Counted from the first letter of the stretch, positions 22,132-34,802 are shown. The stretch: 64,000 bases of DNA from Liquidambar formosana (GCA_039720395.1 CM077826.1:15123962-15187961); one strand, 5' to 3'. The notes: generated from the letters alone by a model not told the origin. Program-made: numbers and translations.

Positions 22132-22950
22132 CAAGGACGGAACTAGAATTTTATCTCAAGGGTGGCCAAAGTATGAATAATAAAAATTTTACCATTCAAG
22201 TATGAGAATCATACTAAGATTCAAGTTTAAATATATTAATACATTGAATGGAAGATAAACAACTGGACCTTGCTTATACTTCTCTAAAACCATGAAAAAA
22301 AAAAAAGAAAAAAAAAAAAAGGGGGTTGGCAGCAACAATACATCTGAAGAAGGTTTAAAAAAAATTTTAAAAAAATAAAAGCATAAAAGATAAAAAAAAC
22401 CAAAAAGTGTATCTTAAGATGTAGACATTGAGTAGTGATATTCTCTAGTAAGATGCTTTCTGCCGGCCGTCATTCTCTAGTGTGCTCAAGGATTTTGTTT
22501 GAAAGAACTTTAGGCCGGGTAAATCTAATGTAAAAAGAAGAAGGTAAAACAGTAGAAGAAAGTGTTTGTTTTTGGTTAATTATTTTGGACATTTTACATT
22601 ATATATATATTAATTCTAGCCTTGGGTATAAGTTGCCTATTTGACTTTTAAGGGATCATGTGAGGAACCATTGTGCTGACTGGGAGGGACCATTGGTCCA
22701 TTGTGCTTAAAAAAAAAAAGAAACTAGTAAATTACTTTCAGGTGACCATTTAGCAATGCAATACCAAAAACAAAATCATTAGTAGTCATTTCATAATAGG
22801 TTGATAATCAATTTGTAACATGTTAACAGGTAATACCTTTTTTTGGTATTAGAATGGAATCTAGTCACCAAAAAGTACTTTCCCGACACAATTTTGTGGA
22901 AGTTAGGGGGGGCCATGGCCACCCTAGGCTTGGCTATGGTTCCGTCCCTG
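22132..22950. mobile_element. Non-autonomous hAT element nested in the solo LTR
   Basis: The ends CAAGGACGGAACTAG and, inverted, CAGGGACGGAACCATAG are flanked by 8-bp repeats CCAATAAC and CCGATAAC (22124-22131, 22951-22958; one mismatch). The subterminal GGGTGGCCA is also inverted. Similar in design to the element at 7693-8014 but with a different end sequence. No transposase. Confidence 0.8.
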
Positions 22951-23199
22951 CCGATAACCCATTTAGCCAAAGTGAGAGGCTGGTCATCATCCACCTGAAG
23001 AAGATGAGGTTTTCATGTGTACGCATGAAGCTATTATGTGTACGCACCAAATCCTCAGGTTGTCTAACTTAATCATTCAAATCCCCCCCTGCTCTCTTTA
23101 CTTGTAGAAAGGAGACTCAAGTCAATGATAAATATTATAAACCTCATCATCAGAAAATTATTATTAAATGTAGGGATAAAATGGGATGTCTACACATAT

Positions 23200-24236
23200 A
23201 GAAGTCGAAATCAAAAATCGGTGACCTAATTGTTGGCAAACTTCATTCACATGTTACTTTGAGTCGATGGCAAATATGTCATGTGAGTTAGCCTCAACTT
23301 GACAATATGGTATGTGGCAGAAGTGTAGAACTCTCCTTGTGGTTGGTCAAACAATATTTATCTACTTTAATATATAATAATCCACAATGTCAACTACAGT
23401 GCGTGAACAATGAATTAGAGGTACATCCCTATCATTGGTCCCCAAGTGAGTGTTTAGGATCTTATGGCTCAACTAATCTTACTAATATCCTTTTTCTTTA
23501 ATTTTTTCTTTTTTAGGTATAATGGGAATAATTCAAATCTTTAATCCATTCTAATCTTACTCTTTTTTTCTTTTCTTCTTCGTCACTAGAGTAACCTCAT
23601 GACTTTATTACTATCCTTTTTTAATGTCAATTAAAGTTGCTAATTTTTTTTTTCTTTTAAATGAACCTACCAATGTTTCATGAATTTCATGCCTATTGAA
23701 TAAAATGAGATTATTAGAATGTGTTTTTGACTCATAATCCCTCTTTCTTCGATCCCATGGACTCGTAATGGAATTTCAAACAGTAGCCCAGTAGCGCATG
23801 TCATTTCCCAAAAAGAGTGCCCGGTGCCCCACTGCATGTTTCGCCCTTTCTTTTCTTTACTTTTTATTGGATGATAACATGCTTATATCATACTTGTAAG
23901 CTCGTCCGAGTGACAACCGACTTCAACTTATTCGAGTGTCTTTTTCCATCCAAAGAATCGATATAAGCGGAAAATTCGTGTGGGGGTCCACATCCAGCCA
24001 CAATTTCTGCAAGACAGAAAAAAGATAGAGATTGGATAGAGAGAAAATGTGTGTACCCATCTCAGAGATATTGATGCAAGGTTTTCACGTAACTGTGGCA
24101 CTACTGTGTCAATAAAAATCAAATGATATTGTGACATTAAAAATTATTCTAATAATTTTGTTTTTTTTTTAGTTTTTATTAGTTTGTAACAACATATTAA
24201 TCATATCATAATTACATATAAGGTGATATTTATTAC
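23200..24236. other. LOR-unit copy A2, non-genic part upstream of LOR-2
   Basis: Matches 9115-9660 and 10380-10580, without the MULE MITE present at 9667-10062. No gene. Confidence 0.5.
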
Positions 24237-24545
24237 GAGGGAATGAGGACGAAAATGAAATGATGATTCCATTTTTTTTTTTTTTAAAGTGAATATTTGA
24301 TTGTACAAGGGAATAGAATGATTATTCTTTTGTGGAGATCTATTCCTTCTAATGAGGAAATAGCCATTCATTTCTAAACCAAAAAGAATGACTATCTTTC
24401 AAAGAGTAAAAATAATTAAAAATGAGTTCCACTTATACTTTTTTATTCTATTCCCACATTTTAACAAAAATTGGGATGGAATGTTCATTCCCATTGGCAT
24501 GGAATCTCCATTCCCATTTCTATTGTCATTCTATTCCATTCCCTC
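24237..24545. mobile_element. Fold-back MITE, GAGGGAATG ends
   Basis: The left GAGGGAATGAGGAC and right CATTCTATTCCATTCCCTC are inverted repeats about 309 bp apart, with further paired GGAAT/ATTCC words inside. It lies in the LOR-2 upstream region where LOR-1 has no equivalent. Target duplication not identified. Confidence 0.5.
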
Positions 24546-24622
24546 AAACAAACGCAGCCTAAGTTTTTCTTTCTGAGTCCCCGGCTCGCGTCTTCTCCGT
24601 CCTTTCCCCTTCTTCTACGTTC

Positions 24623-24632
24623 TTATATATAG
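24623..24632 (+). promoter_or_regulatory. TATA box of LOR-2
   Basis: TTATATATAG lies about 95 bp before the LOR-2 start and follows CCTTTCCCCTTCTTCTACG, as in LOR-1. Confidence 0.55.
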
Positions 24633-24725
24633 TACTCTAATATTTGAAAACTCACACTAACGCGTGAGCTTCGATAGTTGAAGAAGAAGACAAAGCCAAA
24701 GGAGGAAAAAGAAAGGTGGGAGATA

Positions 24726-26648
24726 ATGGTAGCAAGTGTAGTTGTGGAAGGTGGCTTCATCTACGAAGAAGAGATCCATCTCACCGTTTTCAAGACCTCC
24801 GTTTTCTTCGCCGGCGATGGCTTCACTGTACACGATTGCAAGGGGGAGTTGCTCTTGCGAGTAGACTCGTACGGAACCGATAAGGGTGAGGTCGTCCTCA
24901 TGAACGCCTCCGGCCGCTGCCTCCTCACTGTCCGCCGAAAGGTATGTATGTGACTATCTGTTGTGAGTTCCTCCTCCTCCTCCTCCTCCTCTTCCTCCTA
25001 CTGAATTTACTCATAAAGGGTTGGTTCAGTTTCTGATTTGGATTGGAGGGTTTTGATTCGCTTCCTGTTTGCTGGAATTTATTGCCCGGACTCGTTCGTC
25101 GATCTGTATGATTCCGAGTCAACCCGTCAAGTTATCAAATATTTTGTCAATTATTGAGTTCTTATAACTGGAAACTACAAAGAAGGAAAAAACTTTAATT
25201 CTCTGATTCTGTATCTGTATTCATATTGATGGTTATAGACTAGATCGAGTATAGACCGGATTCCAGTTTACTTGTTTGGCCGTCCTTCCGTAAAATAGTT
25301 TCCTGATAAGGTTGTCTGCGGCTTTGGTCCTTAGGCTTGTGCAATCTTCCTATCGAATACACATCCGAGCAATTATTAGGTCTTTCGAGAGTTCATTAAA
25401 AAACAAAGAAAAAGTTCATAAAAAAATTAGGCCTTTCGAGTCCTGCCAAAGTAAATCAACGAAGCTGGTGGTTGAGGCAAGCCTTAGCCCGAAGTGTACT
25501 CCTTTGTGTCTGGCCCATGTGTGGGATGCTCACACAACGCTTCAGGGATATCACCATCTCCACTCAACGGTTTCTTTGTTTTTTTTGAACCAAAAAAAAA
25601 ATATATCAATGTTTTCGTGAGGTACTTACATTTTTTGAAGTGCTTATGAGGGCTCAGTTTGCTACTAGACTAACTCTATAGAGTGTAAGAAGAACGTGGC
25701 ATATTAATTGTTGTCGTCTGGATTTTTGGTACTTCAAATGCAGAATAAGAGGTGATCTCACTTTTGTCCTGGGTGAGCAATAATTTACGTTTGTGTTTAG
25801 GATTAATTGGGTTAAAGGTTTAAATACATCACTAAACACTTTTCTATTCAATTCAAACCTCAAATTCTTTTAATCAATCAATGACAATTGCTCATTCGTA
25901 AATATTTATAGATAAATTAATTCTTAATCCTGGATTAACTTGATTTTTGACATACATGATTATTATATGAAATAGATGTAATCCAATGATTAATCTTATA
26001 AAATGAGTAACATGTAAAGTCTTAAAAGATGATCTTACACAAAATTGCGTGAGATTTAACTTCAAGAAAATGGTACTCTTGTAAGAGCATTCCAAAATAG
26101 TTCCTAAATTTTCCAACTAGGAGTGGCTCTGTTTATGAATTCAATTGATGGCTATCAATTTGTTCCCATTTTAGTGCCCTCGTAGTAGTCATGCACATTA
26201 CCAAATATTTTTAGGGCTAAATCGGCATTTTTTGGTTTTTGAACAGAGACCGAGTCTCCATCATCGGTGGGAAGGGTACCTGGGAGAGAGAACGGAGGGC
26301 CAGAAACCCATCTTCAGTGTGCGTAGATCTTCAATCATCGGACGGTCGGACGTGACGGTGGAGGTGTTCGGGGATCCACCTGAGGAGTACCAGATCGAGG
26401 GTTCATTCGCTCAGAGATGCTGCACCATCTTCAATGCAGACAAAGAATCTGTGGCTGAGATCACACGCAAAGTGGATGCTTCAGTCCATGTGGTGCTTGG
26501 CAACGATGTTTTCTCTCTCTGCCTTAAGCCTGGCTTTGATGGGGCTTTTGCCATGGCGTTGGTGCTCGTGCTTGATCAGATTGACGGTGTTGATTATGTT
26601 AGAGATGCTGTTGAGGAGGAACCCACCACAGAGGATTTAAATATGTAA
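24726..26648 (+). CDS. LOR-2: intact LURP-one-related protein
   Basis: Exon 1 is 24726-24941 (72 codons; ends CGAAAG|GTATGT). The intron is 24942-26246. Exon 2 is 26247-26648 (133 codons plus TAA), giving 205 residues, the usual LOR size. The product matches the LOR/DUF567 family: IHLTVFKTSVFFAGDGFTV, KGELLLRVDSYG, LTVRRKRPSLHHRWEGYLGE across the splice, then SFAQRCCTIFNADKE and a hydrophobic helix AFAMALVLVLDQI near the end, which in the tubby-like fold packs inside the barrel. No signal peptide. Function is inferred from family only; LURP1 is needed for full basal defence to an oomycete in Arabidopsis, and most LORs are uncharacterised. An in-frame codon upstream of 24726 is not ATG, so this ATG was chosen. 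Confidence 0.9.
25498..25690 (-). mobile_element. Possible tRNA-derived SINE in the LOR-2 intron
   Basis: On the minus strand the sequence carries a tRNA-like box A (TTAGTCTAGTAGC; TTAGCCTAGTGG in the sister copy) and downstream GTTCAAAACCAG in the sister copy, which resembles box B, followed by A-rich sequence. Target duplication not identified. LOR-1 lacks it. Confidence 0.4.
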
Positions 26649-28319
26649 TTTCCATTACTAGTAATCTTACTAGTAATGGATATGAAATCCATGTTTTTGT
26701 TTCTCCGTTGGTTTCGGATTTTTTATTATTATCTACTAAAAATCGTGAAACGTCCATGGCTTGTCCCCCGATAGGGACCCTTTGTCTTGGTTCTATATCA
26801 TTACAGTGTTTGATTTGATTTTATTTAGTTTTATCTTGTTAGTGTTAGTCTTAAACATAAAATAAGATAAAATATCAAGTCAAAACTTACTGATTTTTAT
26901 GCATCGCTAGGGTGAGGTATTTGTCAGTTGGTCGTGTTACATTTAGGCTTTCAAAGGTAATGCTATATGTTACTCCGTATATAATTGTTTGTCAACTTGC
27001 TATAAATTAATTATCAACATGATACACATTGACTACCAACTTGGTATCAAGACAATACCTATAATGTCCTTAAGAAAAGAAAAAAAAAAAAAAAAGGCAC
27101 ATACGTGGGAAAAAAGGTAAATCCATCAATATTCTGTAGATTAACAGTGCATCTACAATAACATTATTGCTTGTCAACTACCAACGTGGTATCACTGTAA
27201 TACCTATAATACCCTTTAGAAAAAGCACATATGTAGGAAAAAAGGGGGCAAATGTGTCATTTTACTGTAATTGAACATGATACAAATTAATTACCAACTT
27301 GGTATCATTGCAATACCTATAGTAAACCAGAGGCAAAACAATCATTTTACTGTAGATGAACAGTATTTCTATAGTAAGCAGCCTTATTGTCTTTTATTAT
27401 AGAGTTAGATTCCAACACTATATATGGTATTTTATCTATAAGTGGGTTATGTCGTATGGCCACACATTTATAAAATATACAACATCTAATGTATAGTGTT
27501 AAACGTTGATAAAATCAATTTTTTCCTTTTTAAAAAAACATTTAAGAAGAAGTAAATTCCTCATCACTTGGCTAATTAATATGGTGAAAACCAAATTCAA
27601 TGGGTAGATGTAACACCATTTCATATAGGGTACGTTGTAATATGGAATCACAAGTTGAGCCCATGGACAAATTTTGAGGTAGATGTAGCACCTCTCTGTA
27701 TAAGATTGTAATTTGGAATCACAAGTCGAGCTCATGGTCAAGTTTTAAATTCCAACTACCATTTTATTGAAATAATTGTCAAATTTGAGGAAGTAACTAT
27801 CAACTCCCTCAGGCCTTTTGTGATCACCATAGAAAATTTAAGAGTATTGTTATTCATTCATAACTTTTTTCTTTAATTATCTTACTACACATCAACACAT
27901 AGTGTTTTTTAATTGCATATGACATACACAAATACATTACTGCACGTTAGAAACCGTGTCAGTGGAGAAAAATTAATTAGGGATCAGTAGCAATTGATCC
28001 TTATTAGCACTCTCATACAAACTTCTTGCATTCATCAAGTGTAGGCGAGTAAACAAAAGGTCGTATGTGAAGCTTCTTTTGAAGTGTTGGTAACATTTAC
28101 TTAAAATTAAGGTGATTCCATATATAATGAATGGACATGTGCAATGAAATAAGTGATGAAAAAATATTTTAGAAAAAAGTATAATAGGTTTTCATGAAAA
28201 CCAACCACATTATCTAGTAGAAAACATCATTTTGAATAACTTTGTAAAAGAAAAGTTTTTCTAAAATTTGTTGTTTAATTAGACTTTTTAACCATTTACA
28301 ACTAAGAATCTTGTAGTTT
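26649..28319. other. 3' flank of LOR-2 with degenerate tandem repeats
   Basis: 26649-27130 is duplicated at 35205-35690. Between about 26990 and 27385 a unit containing ACCAACTTGGTATCA, then CAATACCTATA, then CACATA.GTGGGAAAAAA recurs about three times. 28150-28319 is the left half of a MULE fold-back MITE relic (AGAAAACATCATTTTGAA). No gene. Confidence 0.5.
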
Positions 28320-29834
28320 TGTCACACCCCAAACTCAAAAGACTGGATTTGGCAACATGATTGTCACAACTTACAAAGGTTTATGCCTACATAAGTCAAA
28401 CCACTTAACAAAATCAACTTGTAATAAAGTTGTTTCCAAAAATCCATCCACAATAAAATTCAAGTCATAACATAACTAAAGTCTCAACAATTAATTGAAA
28501 TAACTAGATAAATTCATATCCATTAAAGTAAATTGTCACCTCTAATAACCTAATACAACGTCTATTGAAATAATAAACTAATTCTTCTGACTACTAAAAA
28601 AAGTTTTAATAAAACTAGCATATCAAGCCGTCGACACCCTAACTCTTCATACGTAGAAGCCACTCACATCAAGCGATTCATTTATGGGGAAAAACATAAA
28701 GAATGAGCATAAAGTTCAGTAATAAAACATTACACAATATATACAGGAAGAGGTCAAGTATATTCGTACGATTGATTTAAAAACATGAGTAACAAAACAA
28801 TAAAATTTCACAATAAATCATTTCTTTCAATTCAGTAGGCATATAAACTTTTAGAAATAATTCTCTTACTTTCAATTCAATAATAATAACACTGAAACAT
28901 TTTCGATAACAATGCAATCAATAAATCACTCTAAAATCACTGATCGATATAATACAAATCAATAAAACATTAGTTCATACAAGTACTAACTCTGACTAGA
29001 CTCACACTTAATAGGCGCTCATCATCATAAGATTTTACACTACATCAGTATTGATGACCAACAGAATTAGCATCCCTCTGCTGGCACGGACCATTATTCC
29101 AACAGTATTAGAATCCCATACTACGACGAACCACTAATCTAACTAATGTTTACACTTATTTAATAAACATTTGGCAAAGATCTTTCACAAGTAAAATAAA
29201 TTCAAATACACGAAAACAGTTTCAATAAAAAATTATTTTGCTTGACCCATAGCATATAAGAAATAAACACTTTGATAGTAAAACAATTTTAAAACCAATT
29301 TTCAATAAACCATTGGCTCATAAAAGAAGACTAAAAATCAGATTTATTTTTATTTAATAAAAAAGGGCAATACATTGTGAAAATTCCCTTATCTCAAGCC
29401 AAACTTTCAAGAGTCCTAGTGATCAAATTCCTAATAATTCCAATGCTATTCAGAACCTAAAATCAATAGTATTCTTTATCGATAAATCATCCTTAGACTA
29501 AAAGGTCTCTCTAATTAAGTAGTGCGTTAAAGGTTCAATGTCTAATTCTTACTGCCTTATAATGATCGCTATATTCAATATATCTTATATATACATTAAC
29601 GTGACGTTAAAATAAACTTATGTTAAATTATAAATTAATAGGTTTGAATTACTTTTGACCTAATCCATCGGATCGAGTATGTAAAATTAGCAAGAATATG
29701 GCCAACCCAACCATAAATTCTAATATATATATATCCTAATTACATAGATACATAAATCTTAGTGTGAACATTCGCCCACTGGATCAATTACCCCACTTCC
29801 CCAAATCCTCCTCTATTAACACGACTTGGTGCAT

Positions 29835-29869
<35 letters not shown>

Positions 29870-29981
29870 TTCTCATCCTTTTACACGGTCAGATTGTAAT
29901 CCCAAGGAAATTAAAACCACTTTTTCTTTAACCTTTTTTTTTCCTTTAACTTTCTGTTGTAGAGTATATATATATATATCT

Positions 29982-30155
29982 AAGATGATGATCAGGTAAG
30001 CACGTGTTGATATAACTTATATCAACACCTGTATTAAAAATTGTACCTTATGCATTAGTGGGATATGAGGTGCATTAGATCAATGCAAGGGATATAAGCC
30101 CCAATGCATGGTACTGATATAATTTATATCAATACGTGCTGATGAAAACATAACC
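29982..30155 (+). mobile_element. Palindrome-ended MITE, copy 1
   Basis: Starts GATGATGATCAGGTAAGC and ends GTGCTGATGAAAACATAACC. Both halves contain the palindrome GTTGATATAACTTATATCAA or a close variant, about 100 bp apart. It lies between TA-repeat tracts. Related copies are at 35704, 44301, 50104 and 62068. Confidence 0.7.
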
Positions 30156-30298
30156 GTGTGTATATATATACACTAATTGTACAATAACCCATCACATCAC
30201 CATCAAAGCTCATCCTTCCATTTATTTATTTATTTATTTTTTTTAACTCCGTTGTTGAGAGTAACTTTACCATCTTTCAAGCTTTGTCAGTAGATACA

Positions 30299-31804
30299 TC
30301 TATTATATATATACTAAAACGGAGGAAAAGAAACCTCCTTATGCCACGTGTCAGTTTTGAAATTTTTTTTTTTTTTTTTTGCCCTTTCACAAGCTGAAAC
30401 AGTGGCAGCAGAAAGCTTTTTTGCTAAAATTACCTTTCAGTAACAGTTTTCAATCTAATTCCAAGAAAAGGATACTATCTGTCAACTTACTACAAATTGA
30501 CTACCAATGTCCGCCAAAATGACAGCTAACTTCCATTGTTTCGTATTAAGTTAGGAAGCAGTCACTAAAATGTAATTTTTCCAAAAAGTTACTTTTAGTG
30601 ACTTCTACTTTTAGTGATCAGTTTCCAACTTAATACCAAATAAAGGATATTATCTATCAACTTGCTACAAATTGACTTGATAAGTGCTTCAAAAGGACTA
30701 CTAACTCTCTTTGTTTGGTATCAAGCTGGAAAGTGGTCACTAAAAAATAAATTCCTCACCTTCTTTTTCTTTTCTTTTTTTTTTTTTTTTAATTTATTTT
30801 TATATTACTTGTTCTTTTTTATATGGTGGAGGTAAGTTGACGTTTAGTGTTCACTACATATCTTTTTGTTTTTATGTGAGAGTATTAGAAAACCCACACT
30901 ATACAATGTTCAACCCAAACTTAATAAATTGTACTATATTTTCCTGTTTTCTTTATGCCTATTCATTTCTCCTCCTAAAAATTAAACGTATAAAACTATA
31001 AATAGTCATAATTAAAAAGAAAGACAAATAGAGGAAAGGAGGATTAAAAAAAAAAACACAATCCGCTAGAATCTTTAGATTCTCCCGATTTACTTCTGAC
31101 ATGAATAAAAAAAAAAAAAATCTATTTGAATCAAAATTCTTCCCATATGGTTAATTACATAAAGTTGAAAAGATTTATACTTTCTTTTACTTTCTTATTC
31201 TTCTGGCTTTTTTTCCTATTCTCTTTCTCAGTCTAGACTTTTCTCTCATCTTTTTATAATCTAATCTCAAACATATTTTTGATATTTTTCCCCTTGGTTT
31301 TTCACTCTTTGTGAAACCCACTCGAAACCTCATGAAAGGTCAACATTTATCATTGTCATGCATTTTACAATCTCCACTGTCGGATTTCGAAACACCTTTA
31401 ACAGTTATATTTGCTTTGGTATATACCAACATGTTAAAACCATAATTGTGGGATAGACTAGGCTTTAGAGAATTTTAATCTTTTTCCACCAAATATCATA
31501 ACGTATCAGTTCCTTCATTTTTTTACAAGTTTCCACCATTAAATTAATTGTTTTTCAAAATAATTTATCTTTTCGAGAATATAATTAAATTTTGTGTAAT
31601 ACATTATGCTAACATCACACCAAAGATCATTTTGATTAAATTATTTTATTTATTTTTGTCTATATCTTTTCAATTTAATTGACATATTATATTAACAAAT
31701 ATATTTTACTATTTTAGAGAATAAGAGTTTTGTTAAAATTTTAATTTGTTAATAATATTATTTTTTTTAAATTAATCCGTGCGTCGCACGGGTTTTAAAG
31801 CTAG
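30299..31804 (+). mobile_element. Helitron (non-autonomous)
   Basis: The 5' end is TCTATTATATATATACTAAA. The 3' end is a hairpin CCGTGCGTCGCACGG followed by TTTTAAAGCTAG. It is inserted between A30298 and T31805. The homologous site at about 36035 (GTAGATGCATGATAACC) is empty, so the A|T insertion with no target duplication is seen directly. No Rep/helicase ORF in its 1506 bp. Confidence 0.9.
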
Positions 31805-32240
31805 TGATAACCTATAATCACTCACCTACGGTACGGTATTCTCACAAATAGATATAATTTAATAGGTGTAGTAGGGAATTTAAGAATCACATGCTTTACT
31901 CAAATAGTTTACTAGACGAAGGTGAATACAAAACAAACCCTAGAAGCAGTCAAACCTTCTACTTTTATGAGCCAATTTCAATTCTCTTTCTCTCTCTATC
32001 GTTTTCAATCAAAAGAAATAATTTCTCTTATAAAGTCTTACGTAGAGCACAATTTAATCCTAATCTATTTAGGTTTACTTTCAATATTAATGTTTGGTTA
32101 TGTAGTTATCTAATCCGTAAATATATCTAATCCCAATAATTATGTGAATAGTAAAATCAACTAATAAATTAAATTAACCATAACGCGTTAAATACATAAT
32201 TAATTAAATAAATAGATTTACATAAATACGAGGCATTACA

Positions 32241-33953
32241 AGTTTAAACTTCTCAAGGTTTTTTGAAAAATATAAAAAGGTTTTCGTCTATTGAAAAAAA
32301 TTAATTTCAACAACTTCGTTTCTATAATAAACTTTTTTTAAAATCTATCATTTAAATAGATGTTTTGGTCATTTATGGTTGCTAAAAGTGACTTGATCTT
32401 ACCGCAATTAAAGAGTTTTTAGTTTAAACTTCTCAAGGTTTTATAATATCAAGGGAGTGTTTGGGTAACCCCAAAACTTGGTCAACAAATGATAAAGCTA
32501 AACCAAATGAAAAATAGTCAAAATTTAAACCAACTACGAGCTAGTTTGTAGCAAAACTAGGTATTATAATGCAAGTAGGCCTGACTTGATCTATTTTGGG
32601 AAATTCCCAAACAGCTCCAAAGGTTTTCATGAAAACTGATAACTAGAAAGAGTATTTAAAACAATTTTGTAAAAGAAAAGTATTCACCCTACACTCTATA
32701 TACCATTGGCAGGTTCTCCCATGCATTAGCAACACAAAAGTTTTGAATGACAATATGCCACCCTTTTTCCATATAATACTGTTATTATTTAAATATTTTT
32801 TCAGCTTATTATTATTATTTTTTATTTTGTGATTCCAAATATTTGTCTCCTTTCAGATATGAGGCTAGACTTTAAATAAATAAAAAGAAAGTCCCAAACA
32901 AACAACGTCTGCTAGTTAATTTGAGCAAGTGTGAGAATATGTGAGATGTTTTTGCATTTTTTTTTTTTTTGTTTTGGTTTGTTTTGTTTTTTTTTTGGTC
33001 AAGCAATTGAGTATTATATTAAAAAAGAGCGGGAGTATACAAGCCATTCCCATGATCGACGTCCTCAGCAATAACAGAAAAGGAGAGATTGAAAATGAGA
33101 ATGACTCCAAAACAGTTACAAAAAACTTACCCATCGGACCAACTCAAGTTTTTGCACTTCTTCTTATTTGCACTTAAAAAGGTTACAAAAATTAAATTTA
33201 TTTTTTATTTTTTATTTGTTGTTAATTTACATGTTTTCTTTTTCTTTAGATAACTTGAATCTTTTTCATTCTTTCATATTTTGGATTTTAATACTCATGT
33301 GATAAATGCACTAGTTTAAAAGATATCTCAAAATTGCATGAAAGCCAATTTTTTTTTTTTCCCGAAAAGCTTAAAACAAATGTTAAATGTTCTCACGTGC
33401 AATTAAAACCATAAAAAACAATGTAGTGCCGACATGTCAATTCATACAATGATCTTTTTTCTTTTTGCTAATAATTCATACAGATCTTTGCTTCTTTTTT
33501 TTTTTCTTTTTTTTTTTTTTGCCAATAATTCATACAATGATCGTTTTTCTTTTTGCTAATAATTCACTCAGATCTTTGTTTTTTTTTGGCTAATAATTCA
33601 TACAATGATTTACATGCGAATCTTGACTTTGGTTCTCTCTTTTCATTTTCCTTTTTATTTATTTCTTTATGGGTTCATTAATTAATTTCAATCTCTTGTT
33701 AGGAGACCTTCCTAAGGCAACCCTAGAGAAGGTCTATTTTTCAAACATACTCTTATTTGGAGTAAAGACTAAGGCTATATTTGGTTTAACAATTTTATCA
33801 AGGAAAAAGAAAAATATATATATATATATATAAGGAATTGTACTTTCTTTATTTGGTTGCAATGGAAAATCAGAAGAATAAGAAGAATTGAAATAATTTT
33901 AGCTTGATATAATTTTATCTTTTCTTTTCATTTTCTTTCCTCCTTATTTTTTT
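32241..33953. other. Non-genic part of the LOR-2 downstream block
   Basis: Duplicated at 36464-37246 plus 38172-38890. Contains MULE MITE relics and a run of imperfect repeats of TAATTCATACAATGATC (33440-33610). No gene. Confidence 0.5.
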
Positions 33954-34142
33954 ACTCCTTTGTGTCTGGCCCTTGTGTGGGATGCTCACAGAACGCTTCG
34001 GGGATATCACCATCTCCGCTCAACGGTTTCTTTTTTTTTTTTCAACCAAAAAAAATGTCTTCTGGTTTTGAACATGTGACTGACATTTTTTGAAGTGCTT
34101 ATGAGGGCTCAGTTTGCCACTAGGCTAACTCTCTGGGGTGTA
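33954..34142 (-). mobile_element. Possible tRNA-derived SINE, second copy
   Basis: Minus strand: GAGTTAGCCTAGTGGC (box A-like), then GTTCAAAACCAG (box B-like), then body and A-rich tail. It is the duplicate of 25498-25690, and the duplicated block starts exactly at this element's 3' edge. Confidence 0.4.
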
Positions 34143-34802
34143 AGAAGAACGTGGCATATTAAATGTTGTCGTTTGGATTTTTGGTACTTCAAAATGCAGA
34201 ACAAGAGGTGATCTTACTTGTATCCCAGGTGAGCAATAATTTACATTTGTGTTTAGGATTAACTGGGTTAAAGGTTTAAATACATCACTAAAACCACGTA
34301 TTTAAGAGCATAGTCATCCTCTCTTGAGGTATATTAATCTCATTTTACTTAATTTGCGTAAGGTCAACTGTTAGATTAGATAGCTTTCTTTACTTTGCTC
34401 TTCAATTCAAACCTTAAATTTTTTTTAATCAATCAATGACAATTGCTCATTCGTAAATATTTATAGATAAATTAATTCTTAATTTCGGATTAACTTGATT
34501 TTTGACATATATGATTTTTATATGAAACAGATCTAATCCAATGATTAATCTTATAAAATAAGTAACAAGTAAAGTCTTAAAAGATGATCTTACACAAAAT
34601 CGCGTGAGATTTAACTTCAAGAAAATGGTACTCTTTTAAGAGCATTCCAAAAGAGCTCCTAAATTTTCCAACTAGGAGTGGCTCTCTTTATGAATTCAAT
34701 TGATGGGCTATCAATTTGTTCCCATTTTAGTGCTCTCGTAGTAGTCATGCACATTACCAAATATTTTTAGGGCTAAATCGGCCTTTTTGGGTTTTTGAAC
34801 AG

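Larger units (their letters stand above)
21047..23194 (+). mobile_element. Solo LTR (TGTGAG..GTCTACA) containing a nested hAT element
   Basis: A 2148-bp insertion with TG..CA ends (TGTGAGTGCACCGG to GGGATGTCTACA) and a 5-bp direct repeat CATAT (21042-21046, 23195-23199). The homologous AATTACATATAGAAG near 9110 is the empty site. Without the 819-bp hAT element and its duplication it is about 1.3 kb, close to the related copy at 42376-43574, which lies in the opposite orientation. No gag-pol is present. Confidence 0.85.
28320..32240. mobile_element. LTR-like element (TGTCACACCCC..GGCATTACA) with a nested Helitron and MITE
   Basis: TG..CA ends (TGTCACACCCCAAACTC to TACGAGGCATTACA) and a 5-bp direct repeat AGTTT on both sides (28315-28319, 32241-32245). 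It interrupts a MULE MITE relic whose halves lie at 28150-28319 and 32241-32450. Subtracting the Helitron at 30299-31804 leaves about 2.4 kb. No gag-pol frames are seen, so it is a solo LTR or a non-autonomous LTR element; I cannot tell which. The right part survives in the second copy, ending at 36463. Confidence 0.65.
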
